Source: Verrucomicrobiota bacterium (lineage in GTDB: Bacteria; Verrucomicrobiota; Verrucomicrobiia; Chthoniobacterales; UBA10450). Taken from it: a DNA stretch of 11,414 nt. The notes beneath the pieces were generated by a model that made no database searches, was not told where the DNA came from, and saw nothing but the letters and a program-made list of their open reading frames with translations. The translations under genes and the position numbers were made by a program. Position 1 is the first letter of the stretch, and each line of letters opens with the position of its first letter. Location: positions 5,901-17,314 of the forward strand of contig QHOF01000026.1 of NCBI GenBank assembly GCA_003219335.1, read 5' to 3'. This document shows, one piece after another, positions 1 to 6,156 of the stretch.

Positions 1-738
1 CGCAAATCCACTCTAAGTGCGTTCATGGCGCTGATCTTTTTAGCGTTTTTCGGAACGCTCGGGGTGAGTGACGAGATGTTTCCCCAAAATTACGACTGGC
101 GCTATCGGGTGATTTCCAATTTGCTGTCGCCACGGGACAATCCCGGGCACTATTGGTTGCCGGCTTGCGGGACCATTTTGGCTGCGGTGCTGATGCTGCC
201 ATTTGCTGGATATTTGCGCCGCAATTTGGAGATTGCCTCGCCGCGCGCCGCTCGCGTAAGTGGCGGAGCTTTGATAGCTGGAATCGTCGCGCTCATTTGC
301 GCCTGCCTCGTTGTGCCGCAACACGTGCACGATGTGTTAGGAATCCGGCGCCTGCATGAATTGATCGCGCGTTCGGCCGCGGGATTCATGGCGATCGGCA
401 TGCTAGCTGCATGTTGGTGCGCATGGAAAGGCTTCAGGAAAAACTTGCTGGATGGGCGCTTGTTCTGGACTTGGTCCTTAGTGACGCTGCTGCCGCTGGC
501 TGGGATTTTCCTTAGCGAATGTTTGTTGGTCGCTACGCGATTAAACCCTGCGTGGGCGATGCCGATCCGTAGTGTTCTGCGACATTCCGTCGTCTGGCAT
601 CTCGGATTTTGGGAGTGGTCGGGTTCCGCAGCAGTATTCGTATTTCTTTGCGCGGCGGTCTTTTTAATGCCGGCCGCGAACGGGCTTGGAAGACCGCGGC
701 GAGATCACTGCAATCTTTGCAGTGAAGAGATGCCGTAA
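1..738 (+). CDS. Polytopic membrane protein of unknown function, 5' partial
   Basis: I do not recognise a characterised family with confidence. The frame is open to the window edge and reads Arg-Lys-Ser-Thr-Leu-Ser-Ala-Phe before the first ATG at 25. That ATG falls inside a hydrophobic helix, so the real start is probably upstream and the gene is 5' truncated here. Counting from the ATG, hydrophobic segments lie at about residues 1-18, 43-63, 79-98, 114-132, 147-167 and 192-215, giving about six membrane helices. A polar loop after the first helix contains YDWRYRVISNLLSPRDNP. Six helices with an aromatic/Ser-rich first loop recall DUF998-type membrane proteins, but that is a weak resemblance. 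The last 34 bases overlap, tail to tail, the end of the protease-like gene on the other strand. No shared function with the neighbours is evident. Confidence 0.72.
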   Translation, partial: RKSTLSAFMALIFLAFFGTLGVSDEMFPQNYDWRYRVISNLLSPRDNPGHYWLPACGTILAAVLMLPFAGYLRRNLEIASPRAARVSGGALIAGIVALICACLVVPQHVHDVLGIRRLHELIARSAAGFMAIGMLAACWCAWKGFRKNLLDGRLFWTWSLVTLLPLAGIFLSECLLVATRLNPAWAMPIRSVLRHSVVWHLGFWEWSGSAAVFVFLCAAVFLMPAANGLGRPRRDHCNLCSEEMP

Positions 739-2201
739 TTTTCTTGAAGCGCGGGTGCTTCGGCGGCGACTTGGGTCGCATCAAGCTCGATTTGTTTCGG
801 ATCTTCTTCGGTCTCGATTTTGATGAAGCCTTCGACTGGATGTTTCACGGCTTCGGCCAGATCGTCTAACGATTTAACTTCTTTGCCGTTCACCTTCGTC
901 ACCGTGAGATACGCGAGATCATCGTAGCCAATTGTGTTGTTGGCGGGGAGTACCTGGCTGAGAATCACGATGCGCCGATTCCTTTCGGGAAAAAGCTCGG
1001 ATTGAAAATGGTCGAAATAGACGAAACGCTGCGGCGCTTCACGTTGCCAGTTCGCTCCCCATTCCTTGAGATATTGGCGGGATAGCTCCTGGAAAATCAG
1101 GCCGCCAACGACGTAATAGCGCGGCGCCTGATCGAGATAATACGGCGGACTCACGTAATCTTTCGCGTCGCGATGTTCCAGAGTCAGATTGAGCTGCATC
1201 GGTTTGCCGCTGCGTTGAATGTGCAAAGGGACAACATCGCCCGCGTACGCGTGTGCTGTCAGCAGATTGGTGAACTCGATCTTGCCGTAAAGCGGATCCA
1301 CGTAGTTGCCGTTCTCGTCAAGTTCATGGTTCCCAATTCCCGTGACGATGTCGCCAACCTGGAGCCCGGCTTTCATCGCCGGCGTGCCCGGCTCGACGTT
1401 CGTGACGTAAACGCCGCCTTTGCCTTTTTCGCCCGCGTAATCACGCAACTGCGGATCGCGCGTCGGGAAAAATGAAAAGCCGCCCGAGGGAAAACCACGG
1501 TAATCCTGGGTGTCGGCTTCCTTTAAAAAATGGGTGATGATTGGCGCCGGGATGGCGTCGAGCAGTTGCGAGCGCGAATCGTACCGCAGCAGCAATCCTG
1601 CGAGCTTGTTGTTCTTGACGAGCGGCACGGTGTAGCTGTTCTCGCGATACTGCATCGGGATGCTGATCCGGTAGGTGAGGAACTGCCCAATGTCGATCGG
1701 GTAAGGCGTCATTTGCACCGTTGTCACCAGACCTTCCGTTGCCAGCAGAGCGCCGGTCGGTTCCAATTGCCACGCGGCGAGCCGGTCGCCCACTACCGTG
1801 TCGGATGTGATTTCGAGCGGCTTAATACCGTCGAGGAAACTTTTTTCAGTTGGTTCGAGCAGCGCCAGGTTCGCTTCGTAATCGATCACACGAACGTTCG
1901 CTGCCGTTTTCTCGCCGGACTCCGCGCGTTCGAGCTCGACGTAATTTTGGTTTGCAACCAGGTCCGCAGTGACAAGGACGCGCCCCTTGGGCAAAACCGC
2001 GCCGAGCGCGCGCTTTGAGAACGGCGCTTTCTTTTGCCAGGGTCGAAAATAATCATACGACAGGCCGGTCACATTTACACGCACGAGCGCTAGTTGTTTC
2101 TGCTTGGCTGCCGCGGACGCAACTGTCGATTCCTTTTTTGCGAGCGCCCCAGTGGCTGCCACTAAAGCGATACTGAAAGCAACGAAAGATTGTCTCAACA
2201 T
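705..2201 (-). CDS. Secreted HtrA/Deg-like pseudoprotease with PDZ domains
   Basis: This is a full-length paralogue of the HtrA-like protease encoded directly upstream, four bases away if the GTG at 2207 is used. I prefer the ATG at 2201 (498 aa) because it follows a GGTGA stretch; the GTG adds two residues. Numbers below count from the GTG. Residues 3-23 look like a signal peptide ending ALA. The trypsin-like domain spans about 38-230, a PDZ domain about 262-345, and a second Deg-type PDZ (PDZ_3-like, YYVVGGLIFQELS onward) about 363-480. Aligned to its neighbour, the catalytic His is Asp82, the catalytic Asp is Asn113 and the Ser is kept as Ser191, but the GNSGGP oxyanion loop has become ENSYTVP. 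The spacing (31 and 78 residues) matches the active copy (31 and 79). It should therefore be proteolytically dead. A role as a PDZ scaffold, chaperone or partner of the active protease is inference. Confidence 0.85.
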   Translation of the reverse strand: MLRQSFVAFSIALVAATGALAKKESTVASAAAKQKQLALVRVNVTGLSYDYFRPWQKKAPFSKRALGAVLPKGRVLVTADLVANQNYVELERAESGEKTAANVRVIDYEANLALLEPTEKSFLDGIKPLEITSDTVVGDRLAAWQLEPTGALLATEGLVTTVQMTPYPIDIGQFLTYRISIPMQYRENSYTVPLVKNNKLAGLLLRYDSRSQLLDAIPAPIITHFLKEADTQDYRGFPSGGFSFFPTRDPQLRDYAGEKGKGGVYVTNVEPGTPAMKAGLQVGDIVTGIGNHELDENGNYVDPLYGKIEFTNLLTAHAYAGDVVPLHIQRSGKPMQLNLTLEHRDAKDYVSPPYYLDQAPRYYVVGGLIFQELSRQYLKEWGANWQREAPQRFVYFDHFQSELFPERNRRIVILSQVLPANNTIGYDDLAYLTVTKVNGKEVKSLDDLAEAVKHPVEGFIKIETEEDPKQIELDATQVAAEAPALQENYGISSLQRLQ

Positions 2202-2211
2202 TTTCACCGTT

Positions 2212-3822
2212 CTATCGGCCTGCGCTGGCCAGGCCTGACGCTGGCTTTTCCTCTAGGTTTTGCTCTTGCAGGACGTTGTAACGCGTCTTGATGCGTTCGC
2301 GCGCGGCTGCCACTTTATCGCGATCGAGCACCAGCGGTGGTCCCTCGCCGATCATCCGAATGACGATCCGCTCCGGCGCCTTGGCAAGAGCATCCGACAA
2401 TTCGTCGAGTGTCCGAATTTTTTTGCCGTTGATTTCATCCACGATCTCGCCGCGGTACGGCGCGAGATACGAGTTGATTGGGTCCGGCAAAATGTTGCTC
2501 AGCACAATGACGTCGGGATGCTGCAAATAAATTTGCTCCAGAATGAAATATTCGAAGAAATGTCGCAGGCGCAGATCGGTGAGCCGGTAAGCTTCCAGCA
2601 TGTCCAAGCTTAAGGGTTGAAACAGCAAACCGCCGTAAAGGACGTAACGCGGTCGCACATCGTAGCTATGACCTTGAAGCGAGTACGGCCAGGGCTTGTA
2701 TAACTTGATTGTCACCGCCATCGACTGTTTGTCCCGCAAAATATCGAACTTGACCGAATCGCCCCTGAACTTTCGCTCGACGACCTCCTCGAACTGCGCG
2801 CGTTCGCCGTCCAGCTCCACGTTTGCGTCGCTGGCGATGGGATGACCGTCGATCGCAAGCAGGACGTCGCCCGGCCGAAGAATCCCATCCGAAGGTCCGG
2901 CCGCGATCACAGAGCTCACCAGCACGCCGCGATCGTCATCCTGTAATCCGAGAAATCTTCTCTGCGCGGGATTTTGCAATTTCGCGTAGGTGATCGCTAG
3001 ATCGGGGTATTCGTCGTAATGCCCATTGCTGATGTCCTTCAAAAACCGATTGATCACTGGCGTGGGGATCATGTAGGCCACGCCCTGGGCGACGTCGCCG
3101 CTGTAACCTTGAAAGGCGACTCCGACGACTTTGGCGTCCTGCATGACCGGGCCGCCGCTGTTGCCCGGGTTGATCTGCGCGCTGATCTGGATCGCCAGAT
3201 GCTGATCGACTGACGAATGCGTGTAGAGCTGGAAATCAATTCGCGACACGATCCCGGTTGTGACCGACATCCGTTCGCCACCAATTGGATAACCATACGC
3301 CGACACAGTGGATTCCAGCGCCGGAATGCCGCCAAATTTTAGTGGCACCATGTTTTTGAAAAAATCCGGCGCCGGCATAGTGATGAGTGCCAGATCGCAA
3401 TCATTCGCGATGAATTGCACCTTGGCAGGGTATTTGTTGGGATCGCCGTCGCGCTCCACGGTGATATACCGGGTGTTGGCAACCACGTGCGCGTTGGTCA
3501 GAATGCGATTGCCGCTGATGACAAACCCGGCCCCGACGCCGCGCTCAAGCGCGCCTGCGTTCCACGGCGCCCTGTAATCAGGGTCCACCGCCGTGGCTGT
3601 GATTCGGACAAGACTTTTCTGGATCGGCCCGTTTGGCTTTGGCGGCGCAATCGGCACGGGAACTGGAACGACTGCCTGCCCGGGCGGAGTCGATCGCGAT
3701 GCGCCCGGCTGCTGGCCTGGAACTTGCGGCTCAACAGGAGGCGGGGCCGGCGTGCTTTCCTGCGCGTACGCGACTGACGCAAGCAGCAAAGCAGCGTAAC
3801 CGATGACAAAAATGCGCTTCAT
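2212..3822 (-). CDS. Secreted HtrA/Deg-type serine protease with two PDZ domains
   Basis: This is a periplasmic serine endopeptidase of family S1C (HtrA/DegP/Deg), a group that degrades or refolds damaged exported proteins. Its 536 residues show a signal peptide (about 1-20, ending AYA), a Pro-rich linker (about 25-65), a trypsin-like domain (about 68-262), a PDZ domain (about 285-375) and a C-terminal second PDZ of the PDZ_3 type also seen in plant Deg9-like proteases (about 392-490, starting RYVLYGGLLFQPLS). The catalytic triad is complete: His112 in TNAHVV, Asp143 in CDLAL and Ser222 in NPGNSGGPV. The ATG lacks an obvious Shine-Dalgarno sequence. The gene is first of a two-gene operon; its TAG stop is four bases before the next frame, which encodes an inactive paralogue. 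I see no convincing promoter in the 298-bp upstream spacer, which is dominated by palindromes. The fold and activity class are secure; the substrate is unknown. Confidence 0.93.
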   Translation of the reverse strand: MKRIFVIGYAALLLASVAYAQESTPAPPPVEPQVPGQQPGASRSTPPGQAVVPVPVPIAPPKPNGPIQKSLVRITATAVDPDYRAPWNAGALERGVGAGFVISGNRILTNAHVVANTRYITVERDGDPNKYPAKVQFIANDCDLALITMPAPDFFKNMVPLKFGGIPALESTVSAYGYPIGGERMSVTTGIVSRIDFQLYTHSSVDQHLAIQISAQINPGNSGGPVMQDAKVVGVAFQGYSGDVAQGVAYMIPTPVINRFLKDISNGHYDEYPDLAITYAKLQNPAQRRFLGLQDDDRGVLVSSVIAAGPSDGILRPGDVLLAIDGHPIASDANVELDGERAQFEEVVERKFRGDSVKFDILRDKQSMAVTIKLYKPWPYSLQGHSYDVRPRYVLYGGLLFQPLSLDMLEAYRLTDLRLRHFFEYFILEQIYLQHPDVIVLSNILPDPINSYLAPYRGEIVDEINGKKIRTLDELSDALAKAPERIVIRMIGEGPPLVLDRDKVAAARERIKTRYNVLQEQNLEEKPASGLASAGR

Positions 3823-3910
3823 TTGGCGGAAAGGCTCGAAACTTAAGCAGCCTGCTCGAAAATCAAGATTCGGATTTCAATTCGCAATTGGCCTTTCGCG
3901 ACATACTGAC

Positions 3911-4069
3911 ACGCCAGATACGCGGCGCGTTCAAATCTGCTGGCGTAACACAGGCATCCTGCCTGGTCTGCGAACGAGCAGGCTCGCCACGGGACGAGTT
4001 CGTCCGAATGGCGAACTGGGAAGCGTGCTCGACCTGTCAGGTTCGCCACGGCGAATCCGTCCCGTGGCG
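3911..4069. repeat. Palindrome-rich spacer with a REPIN-like inverted element
   Basis: The 298-bp non-coding gap upstream of the HtrA gene holds several nested inverted repeats and no supportable gene. ACGCCAG at 3911-3917 pairs with CTGGCGT at 3940-3946. CAGGCA-TCC-TGCCTG forms a 6-bp stem at 3951-3965. The main element has arms at 3985-4016 and 4041-4069 in opposite orientation. They share a perfect 12-bp block (CGCCACGGGACG at 3985-3996, complement at 4058-4069), then TTCG, then TGGCGAAC, with one three-base gap and few mismatches. Each arm also folds alone: GGACGA-GT-TCGTCC at 3992-4005 and TTCGCC-AC-GGCGAA at 4042-4055. Two hairpin arms in inverted order is the layout of REPIN elements. 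Mobility is inference, since no transposase is present in the window. Confidence 0.7.
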
Positions 4070-4120
4070 GCTGGAAGCCTAAGTTACTGCAGCTTCGCAG
4101 CTCTGCGCAATCCGTGGATA

Positions 4121-5287
4121 TTATGCGCGATTGAGAACCGATTTGAGCACTTTTTCTGCTTCGAAGAATTCGCGGGCAAGGTCATAAGCCGCGCGTGAAT
4201 GTTTCGCGTAATCGCGGTTAATTGCTTTCACTGCGTCTGCGATCTCATCGAGTAATTGAAACGATAGCAGTCCTGCTTTTCCGCCATAAAGTTTAGTGAA
4301 TCCGGTTTCCTGGGTGATGACCGGCCGGCCTGCGGCCAGGTAACACGCGCTGCGATCGCTGAACCAGCCGGTGTTGAGTCGGACATATTGGTCTTTCGCG
4401 ACGGTGTACTCGCCTTTAGAGCGCTGGATGTAATCGCGATACAGCCAGTAATCGACGCTCATTTGCAGTGGGCAGCGTAGGCGCCAGCCGTTTCGCTCAA
4501 ATTTCTTGCGCGTCGCGGCGTGTTCAATGTTCGTCGCCATTTCAAATGTTTCGCCGGCTTTTTTCGGCGCGGAAATGAAACGCAGAAATTCACGCGACTT
4601 GCTCCAGAGATATTTCCGTCCGCGCCAGGTGATATCTTTCAACCCGCTCGTGGACCAGTTTGCCACTGTCGTGAACACTGCGGCACGCGGCGGAGAACTT
4701 TTCGTTTTCCAGAAATCGGTGACCACCGGCTGTCGCGTAGGCAGCCAGTTGAATCCGTGCGTCGGCACGGGAAAACTTTTCGTCCCCACATTTTCGCCAA
4801 ACGTAAAAAGCGCGCGATGCCGTCGCAGATATTCGATTGTCGAGGTCACTCCCTTGTCGATCTTGATTTGCTCAACGCTGGGATCGCTCTCGATGTAAAG
4901 AATGCGATCGGAAACCAGTAAATCGTCGTTAAACTCCTGCGCACCGCAAACGTTCAGGATCGCGTCAGCCTCGCGATAGAGTTGCCGGATCTTTTTTAGC
5001 GACAGACCGGCAGTGGGATTGCCCGGCAAATAGCGCGCGCAAAACGCCCAGCGATTTTTGAAATCAAAGTCGCGCGCCAGCAGCGTAAGAACTTTCGCCG
5101 CGTAATCGAACTCGTCGGTGACTTCGAATGTTTCCGGGTTGTACGGAAGGCGGGCCGAGTCTTCGATGTAATAAACGTCGTGTCCGAGCCGTTGCAGACC
5201 GACGATGTAATGGATGTGCTGCCAGATCACGCCCGCGATCGGCATCGAGCCCATGAAGCCCATGACGACGATCCGCTTGCGTTTCAT
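4121..5287 (-). CDS. GT-B-like glycosyltransferase
   Basis: This is a cytoplasmic glycosyltransferase-like protein of 388 aa, probably moving a sugar from a nucleotide-sugar donor to a surface glycan or other acceptor. The N-terminus (KRIVVMGFMGSMPIAG) is a beta strand followed by a Gly-rich turn, as in the first Rossmann domain of GT-B enzymes. The C-terminal half carries YTVAKDQYVRLNTGWFSDRS (about residues 294-313), followed by YLAAGRPVITQETGF. I recognise this block from family-1-like glycosyltransferases, where it forms part of the donor site. The frame can be extended to an ATG at 5326, but that codon lies in a palindrome (5312-5324) and would add an Arg-rich leader. I chose the ATG at 5287, which directly precedes the conserved strand. 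No Shine-Dalgarno sequence is evident. An O-acetyltransferase and an MsbA-like exporter lie upstream on the same strand, which fits glycan assembly. Donor and acceptor cannot be told. Confidence 0.78.
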   Translation of the reverse strand: MKRKRIVVMGFMGSMPIAGVIWQHIHYIVGLQRLGHDVYYIEDSARLPYNPETFEVTDEFDYAAKVLTLLARDFDFKNRWAFCARYLPGNPTAGLSLKKIRQLYREADAILNVCGAQEFNDDLLVSDRILYIESDPSVEQIKIDKGVTSTIEYLRRHRALFTFGENVGTKSFPVPTHGFNWLPTRQPVVTDFWKTKSSPPRAAVFTTVANWSTSGLKDITWRGRKYLWSKSREFLRFISAPKKAGETFEMATNIEHAATRKKFERNGWRLRCPLQMSVDYWLYRDYIQRSKGEYTVAKDQYVRLNTGWFSDRSACYLAAGRPVITQETGFTKLYGGKAGLLSFQLLDEIADAVKAINRDYAKHSRAAYDLAREFFEAEKVLKSVLNRA

Positions 5288-5311
5288 TTCATTAGTGAGG
5301 CGAAGATTTAG

Positions 5312-5420
5312 GCGCCGACGGCGCATTTGTTTGCCAACGCGTTGAAGACAACGCGTTCCACCCTCGAAGGTGGATCGGCTTCTCCGAAGACGATGCTGAA
5401 AGGCGGCTCATAGCCGTCTT
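5312..5420. repeat. Cluster of short palindromes between two glycan genes
   Basis: At least four palindromes follow one another in this 109-bp stretch. GCGCC-GAC-GGCGC lies at 5312-5324. A perfect 10-bp palindrome CAACGCGTTG lies at 5335-5344, and its core AACGCGTT recurs at 5350-5357. CCACC-CTCGAA-GGTGG lies at 5358-5373. AAGGCGGCT-CAT-AGCCGTCTT forms a 9-bp stem with one G-T pair at 5400-5420. The last one overlaps the 3' end of the acetyltransferase gene and supplies its final codons and TGA stop. The first covers the most upstream possible ATG of the glycosyltransferase. Similar palindromes in series are, from memory, common in Verrucomicrobiota spacers. Confidence 0.65.
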
Positions 5421-5992
5421 ACCAGAACCGCTGGATTTCCGGCGACGACCGTGTTCGGTCCAACGCTCTTCGTAACCACTGATCCGGCGGCTACGACCGA
5501 GTTTTCGCCGATCGTGACGCCTTTCAAAATTACGGCGTTCATGCCGATCCAGACGTTGTCACAGATTTTCACCGGACCAGTTTTTAATTTGGGACGGGAC
5601 GGCCGATTTTTGAAATAGGGCGCCAGAGCTTGGGCGTCGATGAGGCGTTGCGCCGGCTCGAGCGGATGGAAATCGGAGTCGGCGATTCCGACGTTCCATG
5701 AAACAAGGCAATACGATCCGATCTCGATTTTTTCCTCCGCCATGATGAGTGCGCCGTTGAGCAGTGTGAAATCACCGATCGTGCACTGGCCATTCTCGCC
5801 GATGGAAAATGAACAACCGGCGTAACACGAAACATGTTTGCCGATGACGACGGCGCGCGGCTTTTTGCTGCGAAGCTTCCGGAAAATTTGAGCGCTCTCG
5901 CAATAAAATCCCTCGCTAAACTCAACGTTCGGTGGAATGGGGTCCGGCCACCAATCGCCTTCGACATGTCGGTCTTCTCTAACGTTGCTCAT
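5408..5992 (-). CDS. Left-handed beta-helix O-acetyltransferase
   Basis: This is a hexapeptide-repeat acyltransferase of 194 aa (NodL/LacA/WcaF-like fold), expected to act as a trimer and to move acetyl from acetyl-CoA to a sugar hydroxyl. Imperfect [LIV]-G-x4 turns run through IGKHVSC, IGENGQCTIGDFTLL and IEIGSYCLVS. After a loop they resume in VKICDNVWIGMNAVILKGVTIGENSVVAAGSVVTKSV in overlapping hexads, ending in the family tail VVAGNPAVLVRRL. The likely catalytic His is His109 in DSDFHP, on the loop where NodL-like enzymes carry theirs. I chose the ATG at 5992. A TTG at 6025 would add 11 residues, but it starts at the edge of an interspersed palindrome and seems less likely. A GGAG lies 11 bases before the ATG. 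The last codons and the stop come from a palindromic repeat. The neighbours suggest O-acetylation of a surface glycan; the substrate is unknown. Confidence 0.85.
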   Translation of the reverse strand: MSNVREDRHVEGDWWPDPIPPNVEFSEGFYCESAQIFRKLRSKKPRAVVIGKHVSCYAGCSFSIGENGQCTIGDFTLLNGALIMAEEKIEIGSYCLVSWNVGIADSDFHPLEPAQRLIDAQALAPYFKNRPSRPKLKTGPVKICDNVWIGMNAVILKGVTIGENSVVAAGSVVTKSVGPNTVVAGNPAVLVRRL

Positions 5993-6023
5993 GATTTCGC
6001 GTGCTCCACGTTCAGTGCATCGC

Positions 6024-6118
6024 AAGCGGCGCAGCAGCGCCGCACTCCAAAACGTGGCCGTGGTTGAAAGCGCGGAATGCTCGCTTGCGTCTTAGAGTGC
6101 GGCGGTGCTCCGCCGCTT
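6024..6118. repeat. REPIN-like element with two covarying hairpin arms
   Basis: Two 27-bp arms, 6024-6050 and 6092-6118, are inverted copies of each other with 24 identities. Each arm is itself a hairpin: GCGGCGC-AGCA-GCGCCGC at 6026-6043 and GCGGCGG-TGCT-CCGCCGC at 6099-6116. Two of the three differences are the two partners of one base pair (C6032-G6037 in the left arm; the equivalent pair in the right arm is swapped), so both stems remain perfect. The third difference is in the flank. The element fills most of the gap between the exporter and acetyltransferase genes. The right hairpin is followed by TTTT on the + strand, but no + gene ends there. Confidence 0.75.
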
Positions 6119-6156
6119 TTATAACGATGCTAACCACAAAGAACGTCAAAAGCACG

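Noticed and set aside
1530..2018. 162-codon open frame on the + strand opposite the pseudoprotease
   Set aside because: It is antisense to a well-supported paralogue of HtrA. Its translation is Arg/His/Gln-rich and shows no recognisable domain.
705..2201. The possibility that the second HtrA-like gene is a decaying pseudogene
   Set aside because: The frame is intact over about 500 codons, with the signal peptide, both PDZ domains and exact triad spacing preserved, which does not look like decay.
3803..4198. 131-codon open frame on the + strand across the spacer upstream of the HtrA gene
   Set aside because: It runs through the palindromic repeats and into the 3' end of the glycosyltransferase gene, and has no protein-like pattern.
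5288..5326. Extension of the glycosyltransferase to an ATG at 5326
   Set aside because: The codon is part of a palindrome and would add an Arg-rich leader before the conserved first beta strand.
5312..5420. Possible CRISPR-like array, because of repeated short motifs
   Set aside because: The repeats differ in sequence and spacing, are only 5-10 bp long, and no cas gene is present. They are palindromes rather than direct repeats with unique spacers.
5993..6025. Extension of the acetyltransferase to a TTG start at 6025
   Set aside because: The TTG lies at the edge of a repeat, the 11 extra residues look unlike family N-termini, and an ATG with an upstream GGAG is available at 5992.
6099..6120. 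GC-rich hairpin followed by TTTT, resembling a Rho-independent terminator on the + strand
   Set aside because: No + strand gene ends upstream of it, and the same hairpin recurs inverted at 6026-6043 without a T-run. It is better explained as one arm of an interspersed repeat.
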